64,000 nucleotides of DNA from Azotobacter vinelandii CA. GTDB taxonomy: Bacteria > Pseudomonadota > Gammaproteobacteria > Pseudomonadales > Pseudomonadaceae. The position numbers and the translations under genes are program-made. The number at the start of each line of letters is the position of its first letter. Position 1 is the first letter of the stretch. This document shows positions 18,950-30,664 of the stretch, piece after piece. The notes below the pieces were generated by a model. The model saw only the letters and a list, made by a program, of their open reading frames with translations, made no database searches and had not been told where the DNA came from. Where the stretch lies: contig NC_021149.1 of assembly GCF_000380335.1 (NCBI RefSeq), positions 186,001 through 250,000 of the forward strand. The letters are read 5' to 3'.

Positions 18950-19846
18950 TCAAGAGGGCATTTCCATCAATTCGTGGCGCAGCCACCGCGCCAGCGCCTC
19001 GGCGCGGCGATCGGCTCCGCGCGCCGGTGCCCACAGCGCCAGTCGTGCGCGGGTTTCGACGAAGCCCCAGGGCGCGGCCAGGCGGCCGGCGGCCAGTTCG
19101 TCGGCCACCAGCGGTTCGGGGGCGATGGCCACGCCGAGACCGGCCACGGCGGCCTCCAGCAGGTAGTAGAGATGTTCGAAACCCTGGCCGAAGTGCAGTC
19201 GCGCCGGCTGCAGCCCCTGCGCGCTCGTCCACTGCGGCCAGGCCTGCGGGCGCGAGGCCGTATGCAGCAGGGCCTCGCCGAGCAGCGCCTGCGGCGGTGC
19301 CTGGCGCAGTTCGGCGAAACGCGGATGGCGCGGGCTGAGCACCGGGCCGATGCGCTCGGCGGCCAGCTCGAAGACCCGCATGTCGGCCGGCCATGGCGGC
19401 TCGGCGAACAGCAGGGTGGCATCCAGGCCCGGCCGGCGCGGGTCCAGCTCGCCCTCGCTGGCGGAGAGCTGCAGGCGCAGCTCCGGCAGCGCACGGTTGA
19501 GGCGATCCAGGCGCGGAATGAACCAGCGTGCCAGCAAGCTCCCCGGACAGCCGAGCACGAAGGGCGCTTCCTCGCTGCGTCGCTTCAGCTCGGCGCAGGC
19601 GCCGTCCAGACGGGCGAAGGCGTCGCCGGCGGCATCCCGTAGCAGAATGCCGGCATCGGTGAGTTTTACGCCGCGCCCTTCCTTGGCGAACAGGGCCACC
19701 CCCAGTTCCTCTTCCAGGGCACGGACCTGCCGGCTGACCGCTCCGTGGGTGACGTGCAGTTCCTTGGCTGCCTGCTTGACGCTCTGCAGGCGGGCGGCGG
19801 CCTCGAAGGCGCGCAGGGCGTTCAGGGAGGGCAGGTCCGGGTGCAT
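18950..19846 (-). CDS. trpI: TrpI, LysR-type activator of trpBA
   Basis: The 298-residue protein begins [20 protein letters not shown] with a winged helix including [23 protein letters not shown]. The effector domain contains [24 protein letters not shown] and [22 protein letters not shown] stretches typical of pseudomonad TrpI. The start at 19846 is chosen over one 60 bases upstream because the family starts at this sequence. It is divergent from trpBA, 134 bp apart. In Pseudomonas, TrpI activates trpBA in response to indoleglycerol phosphate. Confidence 0.93.
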   Translation of the reverse strand: MHPDLPSLNALRAFEAAARLQSVKQAAKELHVTHGAVSRQVRALEEELGVALFAKEGRGVKLTDAGILLRDAAGDAFARLDGACAELKRRSEEAPFVLGCPGSLLARWFIPRLDRLNRALPELRLQLSASEGELDPRRPGLDATLLFAEPPWPADMRVFELAAERIGPVLSPRHPRFAELRQAPPQALLGEALLHTASRPQAWPQWTSAQGLQPARLHFGQGFEHLYYLLEAAVAGLGVAIAPEPLVADELAAGRLAAPWGFVETRARLALWAPARGADRRAEALARWLRHELMEMPS

Positions 19847-19920
19847 GATCGGTGAGTTTTCCTGACATATTCGGGTGATCTTATCGCTTTTCGGCGGGGG
19901 CGCCATTGGTTAACGTGTGA

Positions 19921-22007
<2,087 letters not shown>

Positions 22008-22035
22008 GGTTCTCGCACAGCCCGAGTGAGTCGAG

Positions 22036-22072
22036 AAAAGCCGTTGCTTCCGGGAAGAGGGAACGGCTTTTT
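22036..22072 (+). terminator. Terminator after trpA
   Basis: The arms AAAAGCCGTT and AACGGCTTTT pair perfectly, with an inner CTTCC/GGAAG pairing and a terminal T-run. The flanking A and T tracts let it serve also the convergent glycosyltransferase gene. Confidence 0.9.
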
Positions 22073-22135
22073 CGCGGGCTTGTTCCGTCGAAAGCAGGAT
22101 CGGGCCGTTCGCCACTTGTGTTTGAAGCGAGCTTT

Positions 22136-22993
22136 TTAATGGATCAGCTTTTCCAATGGGGGCAGTCCGCATCTTTCGTGCCGGCCCGTGAGGAAAGCCT
22201 TGAGCGCCTTCCTAAAGAGGAGCTTATTTCTACCAAGAGGAAGTCGTAATAGCTGCTTGAGTAAAATGCGTAATCGTCTGGCGGATGGATAATGTCGCAG
22301 CATCAGGCCGAAATAATAGCTTTTTTCGACTCGCCTGAAGTGTTTCAGTTCTTTCGTTTCGGATTTCAGTCTGGACAGGGAGTGTTCGAAGCCGGGGAGG
22401 GATTCGAGTTTTTCGGTGAATCCGAGCTTTTGGATTCGTTTGAAGAGGGATATGTCGACTCCATACAGGGCGAAATTGTCGTCGAATATATTCCCATATG
22501 CATTCTCGATGCATCGCGTCGCTTCATGGCTCAGCAGCAAGCCGCTTCCTATCGAGAAAACATCGTCTCGATTCGTATAGGGACCGAGCGAGAAGCGACG
22601 ATTGGAACGTGGGTATTGAGGTTCCCCTTCGACAAGGATGGTTGGCATTCCCAGGAAGGTCTTTTTCCTCGCCAGGATATGCTGGAGGTATTCGTTGGAT
22701 AATATCGAGTCATGGTCAAGTATTACGTATCGGTCGCCTGGAAAATTCTTTATGAAATAGTTGTATATCCAGCTCAGCGGCGCATTCTGGCAGGTCTGCC
22801 TGATGCTTACCTCAAGGGACCGCTCTGCGAGTGCCGCGAGGGTTCCGGGAAGCGGGCTCATATAGTGAGGCCCGTTGTTCCAGAAGCATAAGCGGGCCCC
22901 GTCGAATCCGAGCTTCGAGGCCAGGATGGAGGTGAGCGTTGCGGAGTTCTCCATCGAGCAGTCATATGCAACTATTAGGATGGATAGTTTCAT
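22136..22993 (-). CDS. Family 2-type glycosyltransferase
   Basis: The 285-residue protein starts MKLSILIVAYDC and has a DHDS acidic motif (after RYVIL) and a GSGLLLS segment. This is the arrangement of GT-A fold, GT2 glycosyltransferases, with the acidic motif binding the metal and nucleotide-sugar. There is no membrane segment, so it acts in the cytoplasm. The base composition is poorer in G+C than the flanking trp and cbp genes, a sign of acquired surface-polysaccharide DNA. The sugar and acceptor are unknown. No polymerase or flippase gene for a polysaccharide locus adjoins it. Confidence 0.75.
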   Translation of the reverse strand: MKLSILIVAYDCSMENSATLTSILASKLGFDGARLCFWNNGPHYMSPLPGTLAALAERSLEVSIRQTCQNAPLSWIYNYFIKNFPGDRYVILDHDSILSNEYLQHILARKKTFLGMPTILVEGEPQYPRSNRRFSLGPYTNRDDVFSIGSGLLLSHEATRCIENAYGNIFDDNFALYGVDISLFKRIQKLGFTEKLESLPGFEHSLSRLKSETKELKHFRRVEKSYYFGLMLRHYPSARRLRILLKQLLRLPLGRNKLLFRKALKAFLTGRHERCGLPPLEKLIH

Positions 22994-23427
22994 CGATTTT
23001 TTACAGGCCTTTTAACGTGATCATGCTGCTACATATCGGATCAGCCCGGACTTGTGAAGCAGGCGCTCGAGACGTCCATGATTCTCGCCGCGTGTTTCAA
23101 ACGCCGATGGCATGTTCAACGAGAACCGATCACCTCGATCAACGGGCTTTTCACTGCCGTGTCCGGATCATGTCGACATGATATCGGATTCCAATGTTTT
23201 CATGGCTGTATCTTCACCGACTTTTCACGTTGCTTTCCACCGTTCGACCAGAGCCATCGTCCGACTCCGTTCGTTCGGCAAGGTTGTGTGCAACCCTGGC
23301 GACTATCTATAAGATATTGTCATATGATCTTCGGACCTTTGTGCCGTCTGGGCCGTCATGAACAGGACGCGCTCCTGTTTCGGGAGTCGATGATCCGAGA
23401 TCATGGCGTCATATCGGACCATGTTCT
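22994..23427. other. Low-GC non-coding gap between two glycosyltransferase-like genes
   Basis: This 434-bp divergent intergenic stretch has short spurious frames only. It is AT-richer than the chromosome average and probably holds the promoters of both flanking genes. No repeat or clear operator was found. Confidence 0.4.
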
Positions 23428-24345
23428 ATGAGCGGAGGCTTTTCAGTGTTTCCACATCCGGCGGGAAAAACGACAAGGAAACGGAATAAATCCATCAAGA
23501 AGATTGAAAGGCTATTGCTTGCCTGTAGGTTTTTCCTGAGAAACAGATTTTCTTCGGACCCGGTCTGTGCGAAAGGTGGCGTGACCGTCTCGCTCACCAG
23601 CCATTCGACGCGAACCGAGCGGGTCTATCTGGCGATAGAGTCAATAGCGGCCGGCATCGAAAAGCCTGGCAGGATCATTCTCTGGCTCGACGACGCACGA
23701 ATCTTCGATGACCTGCCGGAGTCCCTGCGGAGGCTTCGGAAAAGAGGGCTGGAGATTCGCATGTGCGACAATTACGGGCCGCATACCAAATATTATCCAT
23801 TCATCGAATACGAGGAAATCGAGGGGCCTCTGGTGACGGCCGACGACGACTCCTTTTATCCGCCGACCTGGCTGAAAAGACTGCATGAAGAACACGAGGC
23901 CACGCCGGAAATCGTTGTCGCTTACAAGGCCTTGCGCGTACAGATAACCAACGAGCGGATCGAGCCCTACCTGAACTGGCGTTTCTGCCTGGAGGAAGAG
24001 GCCGATTTGCGGAATTTCGCCCTCGGTGTCGGTGGAGTCATCTACCCTGCCGCTTTCCTGCGGCGTTTGAAAGAAGCGGGGACTGCCTTCATAGCCTGTT
24101 GTCCCAGGCATGACGACGTCTGGCTGCATGCCAACGCCGTCAGGCAGGGTTACGAAGTCCGGCAGATATCCAACGATGTGAACCATTTTCCACTGGTGCC
24201 CGGCACCCAGAGGATCGGCCTGAAGAACTCCAACAGGATCGGTGGCGACGATCAGGCCATTTCCCTGACTTACGACGAGGCGGATATCGCGAAGATGCTG
24301 GGCGAAAGTTCGCCCGCGGGCGCGCGGGAAACCAGCCGGGCGTAA
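23428..24345 (+). CDS. Glycosyltransferase-like protein
   Basis: The 305-residue protein contains VTVSLTSHSTRTERVYLAIES near the start and an ADDDSFYPPTWL acidic motif, followed by LGVGGVIYP and CPRHDDVWLHA. This order resembles GT-A type sugar transferases encoded in capsule and exopolysaccharide loci. A KTTRKRNKSIKKIE basic stretch precedes the catalytic part. No signal peptide or membrane anchor is obvious. It is divergent from the glycosyltransferase at 22136, and the pair forms a small island of lower GC. Confidence 0.65.
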   Translation: MSGGFSVFPHPAGKTTRKRNKSIKKIERLLLACRFFLRNRFSSDPVCAKGGVTVSLTSHSTRTERVYLAIESIAAGIEKPGRIILWLDDARIFDDLPESLRRLRKRGLEIRMCDNYGPHTKYYPFIEYEEIEGPLVTADDDSFYPPTWLKRLHEEHEATPEIVVAYKALRVQITNERIEPYLNWRFCLEEEADLRNFALGVGGVIYPAAFLRRLKEAGTAFIACCPRHDDVWLHANAVRQGYEVRQISNDVNHFPLVPGTQRIGLKNSNRIGGDDQAISLTYDEADIAKMLGESSPAGARETSRA

Positions 24346-24521
24346 CCGTAGGCCCGGCGGCTTCCTGTGGAGAACGGTTCGCGGCTTCCCTGCGCAGGGA
24401 CCGCTCTGGGGGACGGCGCCTCGTTCGTTGCGCCAGGCATCGGCAAAAGCCCGGACAGGAGGCTACTCCGCTCGAAAAGCCGAGAGGCGCGGCGGGGGAG
24501 TCCCGTGCCGCGCCGGTGCTC

Positions 24522-24728
24522 TCACACGCACAGCCCCCGCTTTTTCTGATGCGGCACCAGAGGCTGCTCGCACTCGATCCGGCTGGAGCCGTTCATTTCA
24601 GCGAGCGGCATGTCGTCGTCGAGCGCATCCAGCATGGAACCGGAACGCCGCGGCCAGGTCGCCAGGTACACGGAAAACCCCAGAAGAACCACGACCAAGG
24701 CAATGGAAACAATCGGATTGACGATCAT
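24522..24728 (-). CDS. Small single-span membrane protein, function unknown
   Basis: The 68-residue product has one N-terminal hydrophobic segment (IVSIALVVVLLGFSVYLATW) and an acidic/polar tail (DALDDDMPLAEMN). A strong ribosome site (AGGAGGGG, 5 bases before ATG) supports translation. No family is recognised. It is divergent from cbpA, with about 200 bases between. Confidence 0.55.
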   Translation of the reverse strand: MIVNPIVSIALVVVLLGFSVYLATWPRRSGSMLDALDDDMPLAEMNGSSRIECEQPLVPHQKKRGLCV

Positions 24729-24936
24729 CGACCCCTCCTAGATGCATAGGCCTTTCAATAGTTTCCTATATATAAGGTTGCGACACTATGACGCAAGAGA
24801 GGCATTGCAGGCACTCGACTTACGTCTGTAGGCGGGCGGCGGGGACGTTTCGCCCGCCCGCGACCGCCATCCGCATCGATCCCCCGGCCCCGGCGACGCG
24901 CCTAGACTGAGAAGACCCGCAACCAGGGGAGTTTCC

Positions 24937-25878
24937 ATGGAGTTCAAGGACTATTACGCGATTCTCGGCGTGGAGCCCGGCGCCGATGCGAAGACGATCA
25001 AGACGGCCTACCGCCGGCTGGCGCGCAAGTACCACCCGGACATGAACAAGGAGGCCGGGGCGGAGAACAGGTTCAAGGAAGTGGCCGAGGCCTACGAGGT
25101 GCTGGGCAATGCGGAAAAGCGCGCCGAGTACGACCGGGTGCGCCAGTACGGCCACGCCGGCGAGCAGTTCGAGATGCCGCCGGGCTGGCAGCGAGCGGAG
25201 GGCCTCTCCGGGACGCACGAGCATTTCGGCGGCGATTTTTCCGACTTCTTCGAGTCGATCTTCGGCGCCCGGCCGGGCGCCGGCCATCATGCGCGGCCGC
25301 CGCGGCGGGGGCGCGACGTCGAGTTGGAGATGCCGCTCTTCCTCGAGGAGACCCTTGCCGAGCAGCGCAAGCCGCTCGACTATGCGGTGCCCGGCTTCGA
25401 CGAGCACGGCCGGCGCATCGACCGGCCCAAGAGCCTGCACGTGAGGATTCCCGCCGGCGTCGCCGACGGCGAACGCATCCGGCTCAAGGGCCAGGGCGCG
25501 CCGGGTATCGACGGCGGGCCGAATGGCGACCTGTACCTGATCATCCGCCTGGTTCCCCACCCGATCTTCGATGTCGACGGCCGCGACCTCATTCTCACCG
25601 TGCCCCTGGCGCCCTGGGAGGCGGCGCTGGGCGCGCGGATCGAAGTGCCGATCCTGTCCGGGCGCATCAACCTGAGCATCCCGCCGAACAGCCAGAGCGG
25701 CCAGCGCCTGCGCATCAGGGGCAAGGGACTCAAGGGCAGGCAGGGCGAGGGCGATCTCTACGCCGTGCTGAAGGTGGTGATGCCGTCGCAGAGCGACGAG
25801 CGTGCCCGCCAGTTATGGGCCGAACTGCGCGATGCGGCGGGCTTCGACCCGCGCAGTCAATGGAGCAAGCAAGCATGA
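24937..25878 (+). CDS. cbpA: Curved DNA-binding protein CbpA, DnaJ-class co-chaperone
   Basis: The 313-residue protein has an N-terminal J domain (1-70, with the HPD motif in [12 protein letters not shown]). A Gly/His/Arg-rich linker (about 88-130) and two DnaJ C-terminal substrate-binding domains follow. It lacks the zinc-finger domain of DnaJ, as CbpA should. It stimulates DnaK and also binds curved DNA in stationary phase. The following gene, overlapping by 4 bases, encodes its inhibitor CbpM. Confidence 0.93.
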   Translation: MEFKDYYAILGVEPGADAKTIKTAYRRLARKYHPDMNKEAGAENRFKEVAEAYEVLGNAEKRAEYDRVRQYGHAGEQFEMPPGWQRAEGLSGTHEHFGGDFSDFFESIFGARPGAGHHARPPRRGRDVELEMPLFLEETLAEQRKPLDYAVPGFDEHGRRIDRPKSLHVRIPAGVADGERIRLKGQGAPGIDGGPNGDLYLIIRLVPHPIFDVDGRDLILTVPLAPWEAALGARIEVPILSGRINLSIPPNSQSGQRLRIRGKGLKGRQGEGDLYAVLKVVMPSQSDERARQLWAELRDAAGFDPRSQWSKQA

Positions 25879-26180
25879 ATACGACCCTGAGCCTGCAACT
25901 GACCCTGGAAGAATGTTGCCAACTGGTCGAGGCACCGTCCGCCAGCCTGGTCGAGATGGTCGAATACGGCATCGTCGACCCGGGCGGCAGCGCCCCCCGC
26001 GACTGGCGCTTCGACAGCGTCGCCCTGGGTCGGCTGCGCCGGGCAGTGCGCCTGCAGCGGGAACTGGAACTCGACTGGCAGGCCGTGGCCGTGGCTCTGG
26101 ACCTGCTCGACGAGGTTGGGCGTCTGCGGGCCGAGAACGAGAGCCTGAGGCGGCGCCTGCTGAGGTTCATGGAGTACTGA
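25875..26180 (+). CDS. cbpM: CbpM, modulator of CbpA
   Basis: The 101-residue, MerR-like helical protein begins [21 protein letters not shown], with [16 protein letters not shown] and a long [19 protein letters not shown] helix. CbpM binds the J domain of CbpA and blocks both its DnaK stimulation and its DNA binding. The start is fixed by the ATGA overlap with cbpA. Confidence 0.9.
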   Translation: MNTTLSLQLTLEECCQLVEAPSASLVEMVEYGIVDPGGSAPRDWRFDSVALGRLRRAVRLQRELELDWQAVAVALDLLDEVGRLRAENESLRRRLLRFMEY

Positions 26181-26198
26181 GGCGCGTCGTCGATTCGT

Positions 26199-26222
26199 GC
26201 GGGAGCAAATTCGTTCGCGACC
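26199..26222. repeat. REP-like palindromic unit
   Basis: GGGAGCAAATTCGTTCGCGA resembles the Pseudomonas/Azotobacter REP half-site family (GGAGCGAATTCATTCGCGA) also seen at 56231. It lies just after cbpM. Confidence 0.5.
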
Positions 26223-26344
26223 CGCGCCAAGGGCGCGGCGAACTGCCGGCGGACATGCGACGCTACGGCTTCCCTGCCTCGGAGCCAGCCCCGTCCCGCC
26301 GGGTCCGCTTCGGTGGGCGCGCGGATGCCGACGCCGCCGGCGGA

Positions 26345-27148
26345 TCAGGCGCTCAGGGCGAGTTTTACCACCAATGCGATCAGCAGCCAGGCAAAGACGC
26401 GTTTGAGCAGTTCGGCCGGGACTCTGGAGGAAAAACGGGCGCCGAGCGGTGCGGTCAGTACGCTGCCCAGGCCCAGGCCGATGAACGCGGGAAGGTAGAT
26501 GTGGCCGAGCATGGCGCTATCCCCCGGCGGACTGCTCTGGCTGGCGTGCACGATGGCGGCGAAAACCGTGACCGGCAGGCCGATGGTGGTGGAGGTGGCC
26601 ACCGCTCTGGGCATGGCATGGCCGATACGGTTGAGGAAGGGAACCATGAATACACCGCCGCCGGCACCGATCAGCGAGCCGGCGATACCGATCAGGCCAC
26701 CGGCCGAACGATAGACCCAGGGCGCCGTGGTATCGATGGCGTCATTCGCGGTTTTCTTTTTCGTCGGCAGTAACATGCGCACGGCGATGATCGACAGAAA
26801 GATACAGAACAACCATTTGAGCAGCGTGCCGGAAAACAAATCGATACTCAGGCTGCCGAGACCGACGCCAATCAGGCTGGCGGGTACAACGATCCTCACT
26901 ATCGACCAGTCAACGTTGCCAAGTTTGTTATGGGAGAATACGGAAGAAACCGATCCGACGGACACTACCGCCATCGATGTGGCCAGGGCGACCAGGGGAG
27001 CATGTTCGGGGTCGAAGCCGAACATCGGCAAAGCCATGATCAAAAGTGGCACGGTGATCAGGGCCATGCCGACTCCGATCAGGCCGAGCAGCAAACCGCC
27101 GGCCAAACCGGCGACGAAGAAAATGCCAAGAGATAATGCGATTGTCAT
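26345..27148 (-). CDS. TauE/SafE-family sulfite/organosulfonate exporter
   Basis: The 267-residue membrane protein has about eight hydrophobic segments and the family motifs GLIGVGMALITVPLL near the N-terminus and a second-half GLIGIAGSLIGAGGGVFMVPFL. TauE/SafE proteins export sulfite, sulfoacetate or related anions. The gene is divergent from an AraC-type regulator at 27263, which is a likely controller. Substrate specificity cannot be derived from sequence. Confidence 0.85.
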   Translation of the reverse strand: MTIALSLGIFFVAGLAGGLLLGLIGVGMALITVPLLIMALPMFGFDPEHAPLVALATSMAVVSVGSVSSVFSHNKLGNVDWSIVRIVVPASLIGVGLGSLSIDLFSGTLLKWLFCIFLSIIAVRMLLPTKKKTANDAIDTTAPWVYRSAGGLIGIAGSLIGAGGGVFMVPFLNRIGHAMPRAVATSTTIGLPVTVFAAIVHASQSSPPGDSAMLGHIYLPAFIGLGLGSVLTAPLGARFSSRVPAELLKRVFAWLLIALVVKLALSA

Positions 27149-27262
27149 GGTTCAAAAGTCTCGGCGCGAAGCGCAAGGCATGCATGAGCGTTTGAGGGAT
27201 CGATATTCGTCGGGTAGAGCCGTTCCGGGAAATCCGGTGCATATAGGTATTGACGCGTCCAT

Positions 27263-28153
27263 ATGGTAAGTGGCGGCGTGATGGACGACTTTTGCGAGCC
27301 GGTCAAACATTTCAGCGAGGCGGACATGCCGCTGGCGGGGCGGCGCGACCCCGATCGCTCATCGCTTCCGGTCGTGGCCGAGCGATATGGGTATCCCAAG
27401 GGACAACGGATTCCCGAACACTCGCATCGACGCGGTCAATTGATGTTCGTGACTTCGGGCGGTCTGCGCGTGCAGACCCGGCGCGGCTATTGGACCATCC
27501 CTCCCGGACGGGCCTGCTGGGTGCCCTGCGGTCTCAACCATATCGCCGAATACCCGCAGGCCGCGGAATTGGCCGTCGCCTACGTGCGTACCGACCTTTG
27601 CGAAATGCTGCCAAGCGATTGCCGCGTTCTTAATCTGGGCGCTTTGCTGCGCGAACTCGTCATCGCCGCCTACGACTTCGGCTGGGATTACGGGATCGAC
27701 AGTCATGAGGCGCGCGCCATGCTCGTATTGATCGGCGAGATCGGCCGGCAGAGCAGCGCCCCGCTGTTCATTCCCGAAGGCAGGGACAACCGTCTGCGAC
27801 GGGTGACGGCATTCCTGCATCGTCACCCCGACGACAAGCGAAGTCTCGAGGAATGGGCTAGCCAGGTCGGCGCCAGTGCCCGGACCCTGGCGCGCCTGTT
27901 TCGTAGCGAGACCGGACTGTCGTTCTCGCAATGGCGTCAACAACTTCACCTGACTCGAGCCGTGGAAATGCTCCTCGAAGGCGCCAGCGTCACCCAGGTC
28001 GCCTATGCCCTGGGCTATGCCAGCCCCGGTAGTTTCAGCGCCATGTTCGCGCGCAGCATGGGAGAGCCGCCGAGCCTTTATTGTCGAGCCCGGCATGGGG
28101 CTCTGGGAGTTGATGTCCTGGATCGTCATTGTTTTAAGAGGGCGATCCGGTAA
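27263..28153 (+). CDS. AraC-family transcriptional regulator
   Basis: The 296-residue protein has an N-terminal cupin-type sensor (HSHRRGQLMFVTSGGLRV and WTIPPGRACWVPCGLNH). Its C-terminal double helix-turn-helix includes RTLARLFRSETGLSFSQWRQQ and VAYALGYASPGSFSAMFARSMG. The cupin type responds to small molecules. It is divergent from the TauE exporter gene and probably regulates it. The start could also be the ATG at 27281. The end is 19 bases from the convergent receptor gene. Confidence 0.88.
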   Translation: MVSGGVMDDFCEPVKHFSEADMPLAGRRDPDRSSLPVVAERYGYPKGQRIPEHSHRRGQLMFVTSGGLRVQTRRGYWTIPPGRACWVPCGLNHIAEYPQAAELAVAYVRTDLCEMLPSDCRVLNLGALLRELVIAAYDFGWDYGIDSHEARAMLVLIGEIGRQSSAPLFIPEGRDNRLRRVTAFLHRHPDDKRSLEEWASQVGASARTLARLFRSETGLSFSQWRQQLHLTRAVEMLLEGASVTQVAYALGYASPGSFSAMFARSMGEPPSLYCRARHGALGVDVLDRHCFKRAIR

Positions 28154-28172
28154 TGGTTTGTTCGGCGTTTTC

Positions 28173-30542
28173 TTAGAAGTCCCACCGAGTGGTCAGCATC
28201 ATGTTGCGGGGTTCGCCGTACATTTTGCCATTACCATATCCATAGTTGCTGTAATAATACTTGTCAAGCAGGTTGTTAATGTTTAGTGTAGCAGAAACAC
28301 TATCGCTGACTTGGTATTTCCCCATTGCGTTCAGCAACCAGAATGCTTCCTGCCTATATTGTCGGGTACCACCAAAGGCATCGGTTCCATCAGACCAGGT
28401 AGTCCCTTGATAGTTTGCGCCACCACCGATGGTCAGTTTATTCAATATGCCAGGCAGACGATAGGTTGTGTAAATTTTGAACTGGTTTTCAGGCTGATAA
28501 GTTGTTAGCTTTTCATTGGTTGCATCTTCCCGGATAACCTGATGGGTAAAGCCTGCCTGGATATTCCAGTCCGGCATCAGTTCGCCTGTTATTTCAAGCT
28601 CAATCCCCTTGCTTTTGGCTTTTACGCCTCTATATATAAGATAGTTCAGCTCCGGATCTCTGATGCCAGTGCTTTCGGCACGATTATCCTGGCGAATCTC
28701 GAAATAAGCCAGGCTGGCATTTAAACGGCCATTGAACCACTCGCCTTTGAAGCCAACTTCGTAACTGTCGCCTTCATCCGGGTCAAGTACCGAATTATTT
28801 GCATCCCTGGCACTTTGCGGCATAAATATTTTGGTATAACTGGCATAAACCGAGAAATTATCATTCAGGTCATAAGTGATCCCCGCAAAAGGAACTACCT
28901 CGCCGGATTCATGCATATTACTGTCGCCGCCCCGAAGATAATTGGTGACTCGTCCGCCCAAGATGACGGCAAGATCATCGGTCAAGCTGAGGCGGGTGCT
29001 GGCATAATAAGCCCTCTGGTTAATTCGATCCTCTGTTCTGGATCGAATAGCTCCCCAGTCCGGTCTTTGTATATGGCCTTCCCACTCCCAATAGTTGTCT
29101 ACTGGTAGCTGAAGATAGCTGCGCCCCTTACCTTTGTGGTGGTTGTGGTAACCGCTAAATCCAAATACCAATTCGTGGGTTCGGCCAAAAAGCTCAAAGG
29201 GGCCACGTGCATAGCCTTCTAGGGCCTGAGTTCTGGTTTTATATCGGTAATAGCCAGTCTGCAATGTAGTGTTACCATTGTCGGCATTGGGTGTGGCACT
29301 TAAGCTTCCCAATTTTCCAATATAAGCATTTTTTTGAAATGTGTAATAAAGTCGACTACTCCAGCCGTTGTCGAAGCTGTGATCCAATTGAGTAAAAAAA
29401 GCATGACTGAATTCTTCGTTGTAGGCCCAGGTTGCTCCTGGGTTGAATGACCTTGATACATCAACCTCTTTGTTGTTGCTATCAAATAATCTAATGCCTC
29501 CCCACATGTCTCCATTGGGGATTCTTTTGTCATAGTTTCCGCCAATAGTCCACATCATCTGTGGCGTTAAGTCCACCTCCAATATTCCATAGAGTGCTCT
29601 GGTTTGTTCTTTGGCATGATCCTGAAATGACTGTCTGTCTTGGAAGGCAGTTGCGATACGTCCACGAACACTGCCGCTTTCATTGAGTGGGCCACCGACA
29701 TCCCATTCGGTGCGATAATTATCCCAACGACCCGCTTCAGCGGTAGCATGGCCAGAAAATTCGTGGGTGGGCTTCTTGCGCACTAGGTTCAGCGTAGCGC
29801 CGGGGCCGCCAGCACCTGTAGTCAGGCCACTGGCGCCTTTAATAATCTCCACGCGATCATATTGAATCATGTCGCTTGAAGTTTGTCCCATCGAGTTTAC
29901 GCTATCATCGAAAGTCGGGACGCCATCGTATTGAAAGTTTCTGATTGGATAACCCCGCGCATAATACAAAGAGCGAAAGTTACTCATGCGTTGCAACGTC
30001 ACGCCCGGCGTATGCTCTATAACTTTATCGATATCGGTTAGATTGAAGTCATCCATATGCTGACGTGTAACAACGGTAACCGTCTGTGGCGTTTCGCGTG
30101 GCGTCAGCACCAATCGAGTAGCCGAAGCGATGGTGCCGGGCGTATAGGACTTGGTCTGCTCGGTGATGGTACCGAGCGCGTTGTCTTCCACGCGCATGAC
30201 ATCCAGGCTCATGGTGTCGCCCAGCGCGATCGGCTGAACGCTGAAGCCGCCCGTTTCGGTCATCCGCAGTTCCAGTCCGCTGCCGGCCAGGGCTCGTTCG
30301 AGCGCTTGGGTCGTCGTCATTTCACCTTCGATGGCCGGTGCCTGCTTGCCGGCGACCAGCGCGGGATCGAGCGAGATCACCTGGTTGCCCTGGCGGGCGA
30401 TGCCGTTGAGCGTACTGGCCAGACTGCCGGCGGGAAGGTCGAAGAACAGGGTCTGCTGCTGCGCCATGGCTGCGCTCGTTTGCAGGCAGGATACGGCGGC
30501 GGCCAGGACGGCTGTCAGGGTACAGGAGCGGGTGAAGGGCAT
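28173..30542 (-). CDS. TonB-dependent siderophore receptor with signalling domain
   Basis: The 789-residue precursor has a signal peptide, an N-terminal STN signalling domain (about 40-110) and a plug domain (about 140-270). A long outer-membrane beta-barrel follows, ending in Trp-Asp-Phe. The STN domain marks it as a transducer that contacts a FecR-type anti-sigma factor. Those partners are encoded directly upstream (fecR, fecI), forming a FecIRA-type cell-surface signalling unit for a ferric siderophore, probably a xenosiderophore or hydroxamate. The middle and 3' part of the gene are distinctly AT-richer than neighbours, suggesting acquisition. A Fur-like box lies before it. Confidence 0.93.
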   Translation of the reverse strand: MPFTRSCTLTAVLAAAVSCLQTSAAMAQQQTLFFDLPAGSLASTLNGIARQGNQVISLDPALVAGKQAPAIEGEMTTTQALERALAGSGLELRMTETGGFSVQPIALGDTMSLDVMRVEDNALGTITEQTKSYTPGTIASATRLVLTPRETPQTVTVVTRQHMDDFNLTDIDKVIEHTPGVTLQRMSNFRSLYYARGYPIRNFQYDGVPTFDDSVNSMGQTSSDMIQYDRVEIIKGASGLTTGAGGPGATLNLVRKKPTHEFSGHATAEAGRWDNYRTEWDVGGPLNESGSVRGRIATAFQDRQSFQDHAKEQTRALYGILEVDLTPQMMWTIGGNYDKRIPNGDMWGGIRLFDSNNKEVDVSRSFNPGATWAYNEEFSHAFFTQLDHSFDNGWSSRLYYTFQKNAYIGKLGSLSATPNADNGNTTLQTGYYRYKTRTQALEGYARGPFELFGRTHELVFGFSGYHNHHKGKGRSYLQLPVDNYWEWEGHIQRPDWGAIRSRTEDRINQRAYYASTRLSLTDDLAVILGGRVTNYLRGGDSNMHESGEVVPFAGITYDLNDNFSVYASYTKIFMPQSARDANNSVLDPDEGDSYEVGFKGEWFNGRLNASLAYFEIRQDNRAESTGIRDPELNYLIYRGVKAKSKGIELEITGELMPDWNIQAGFTHQVIREDATNEKLTTYQPENQFKIYTTYRLPGILNKLTIGGGANYQGTTWSDGTDAFGGTRQYRQEAFWLLNAMGKYQVSDSVSATLNINNLLDKYYYSNYGYGNGKMYGEPRNMMLTTRWDF

Positions 30543-30614
30543 GAGGATCTCCTAATCCTTGTGCATACGATGGAATCAGGAGATAGGTGGGACGGGCGAT
30601 GAAAAGCGGACACG

Positions 30615-30633
30615 AATGAGAATATTTTTTATG
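30615..30633. promoter_or_regulatory. Fur-like box upstream of the receptor gene
   Basis: A TGAGAATATTTTTTA core lies within AT-rich sequence between fecR and the receptor start. It matches the Fur 7-1-7 consensus (TGATAATNATTATCA) only in part. It suggests separate iron repression of the receptor. Confidence 0.5.
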
Positions 30634-30664
30634 TCCGCCGGCCGGTTCGGTTCGGAGGTTCTCC

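Noticed and set aside
22994-23427. Short frames between the two glycosyltransferase genes
   Set aside because: They lack ribosome sites and family features, and they overlap each other in several frames.
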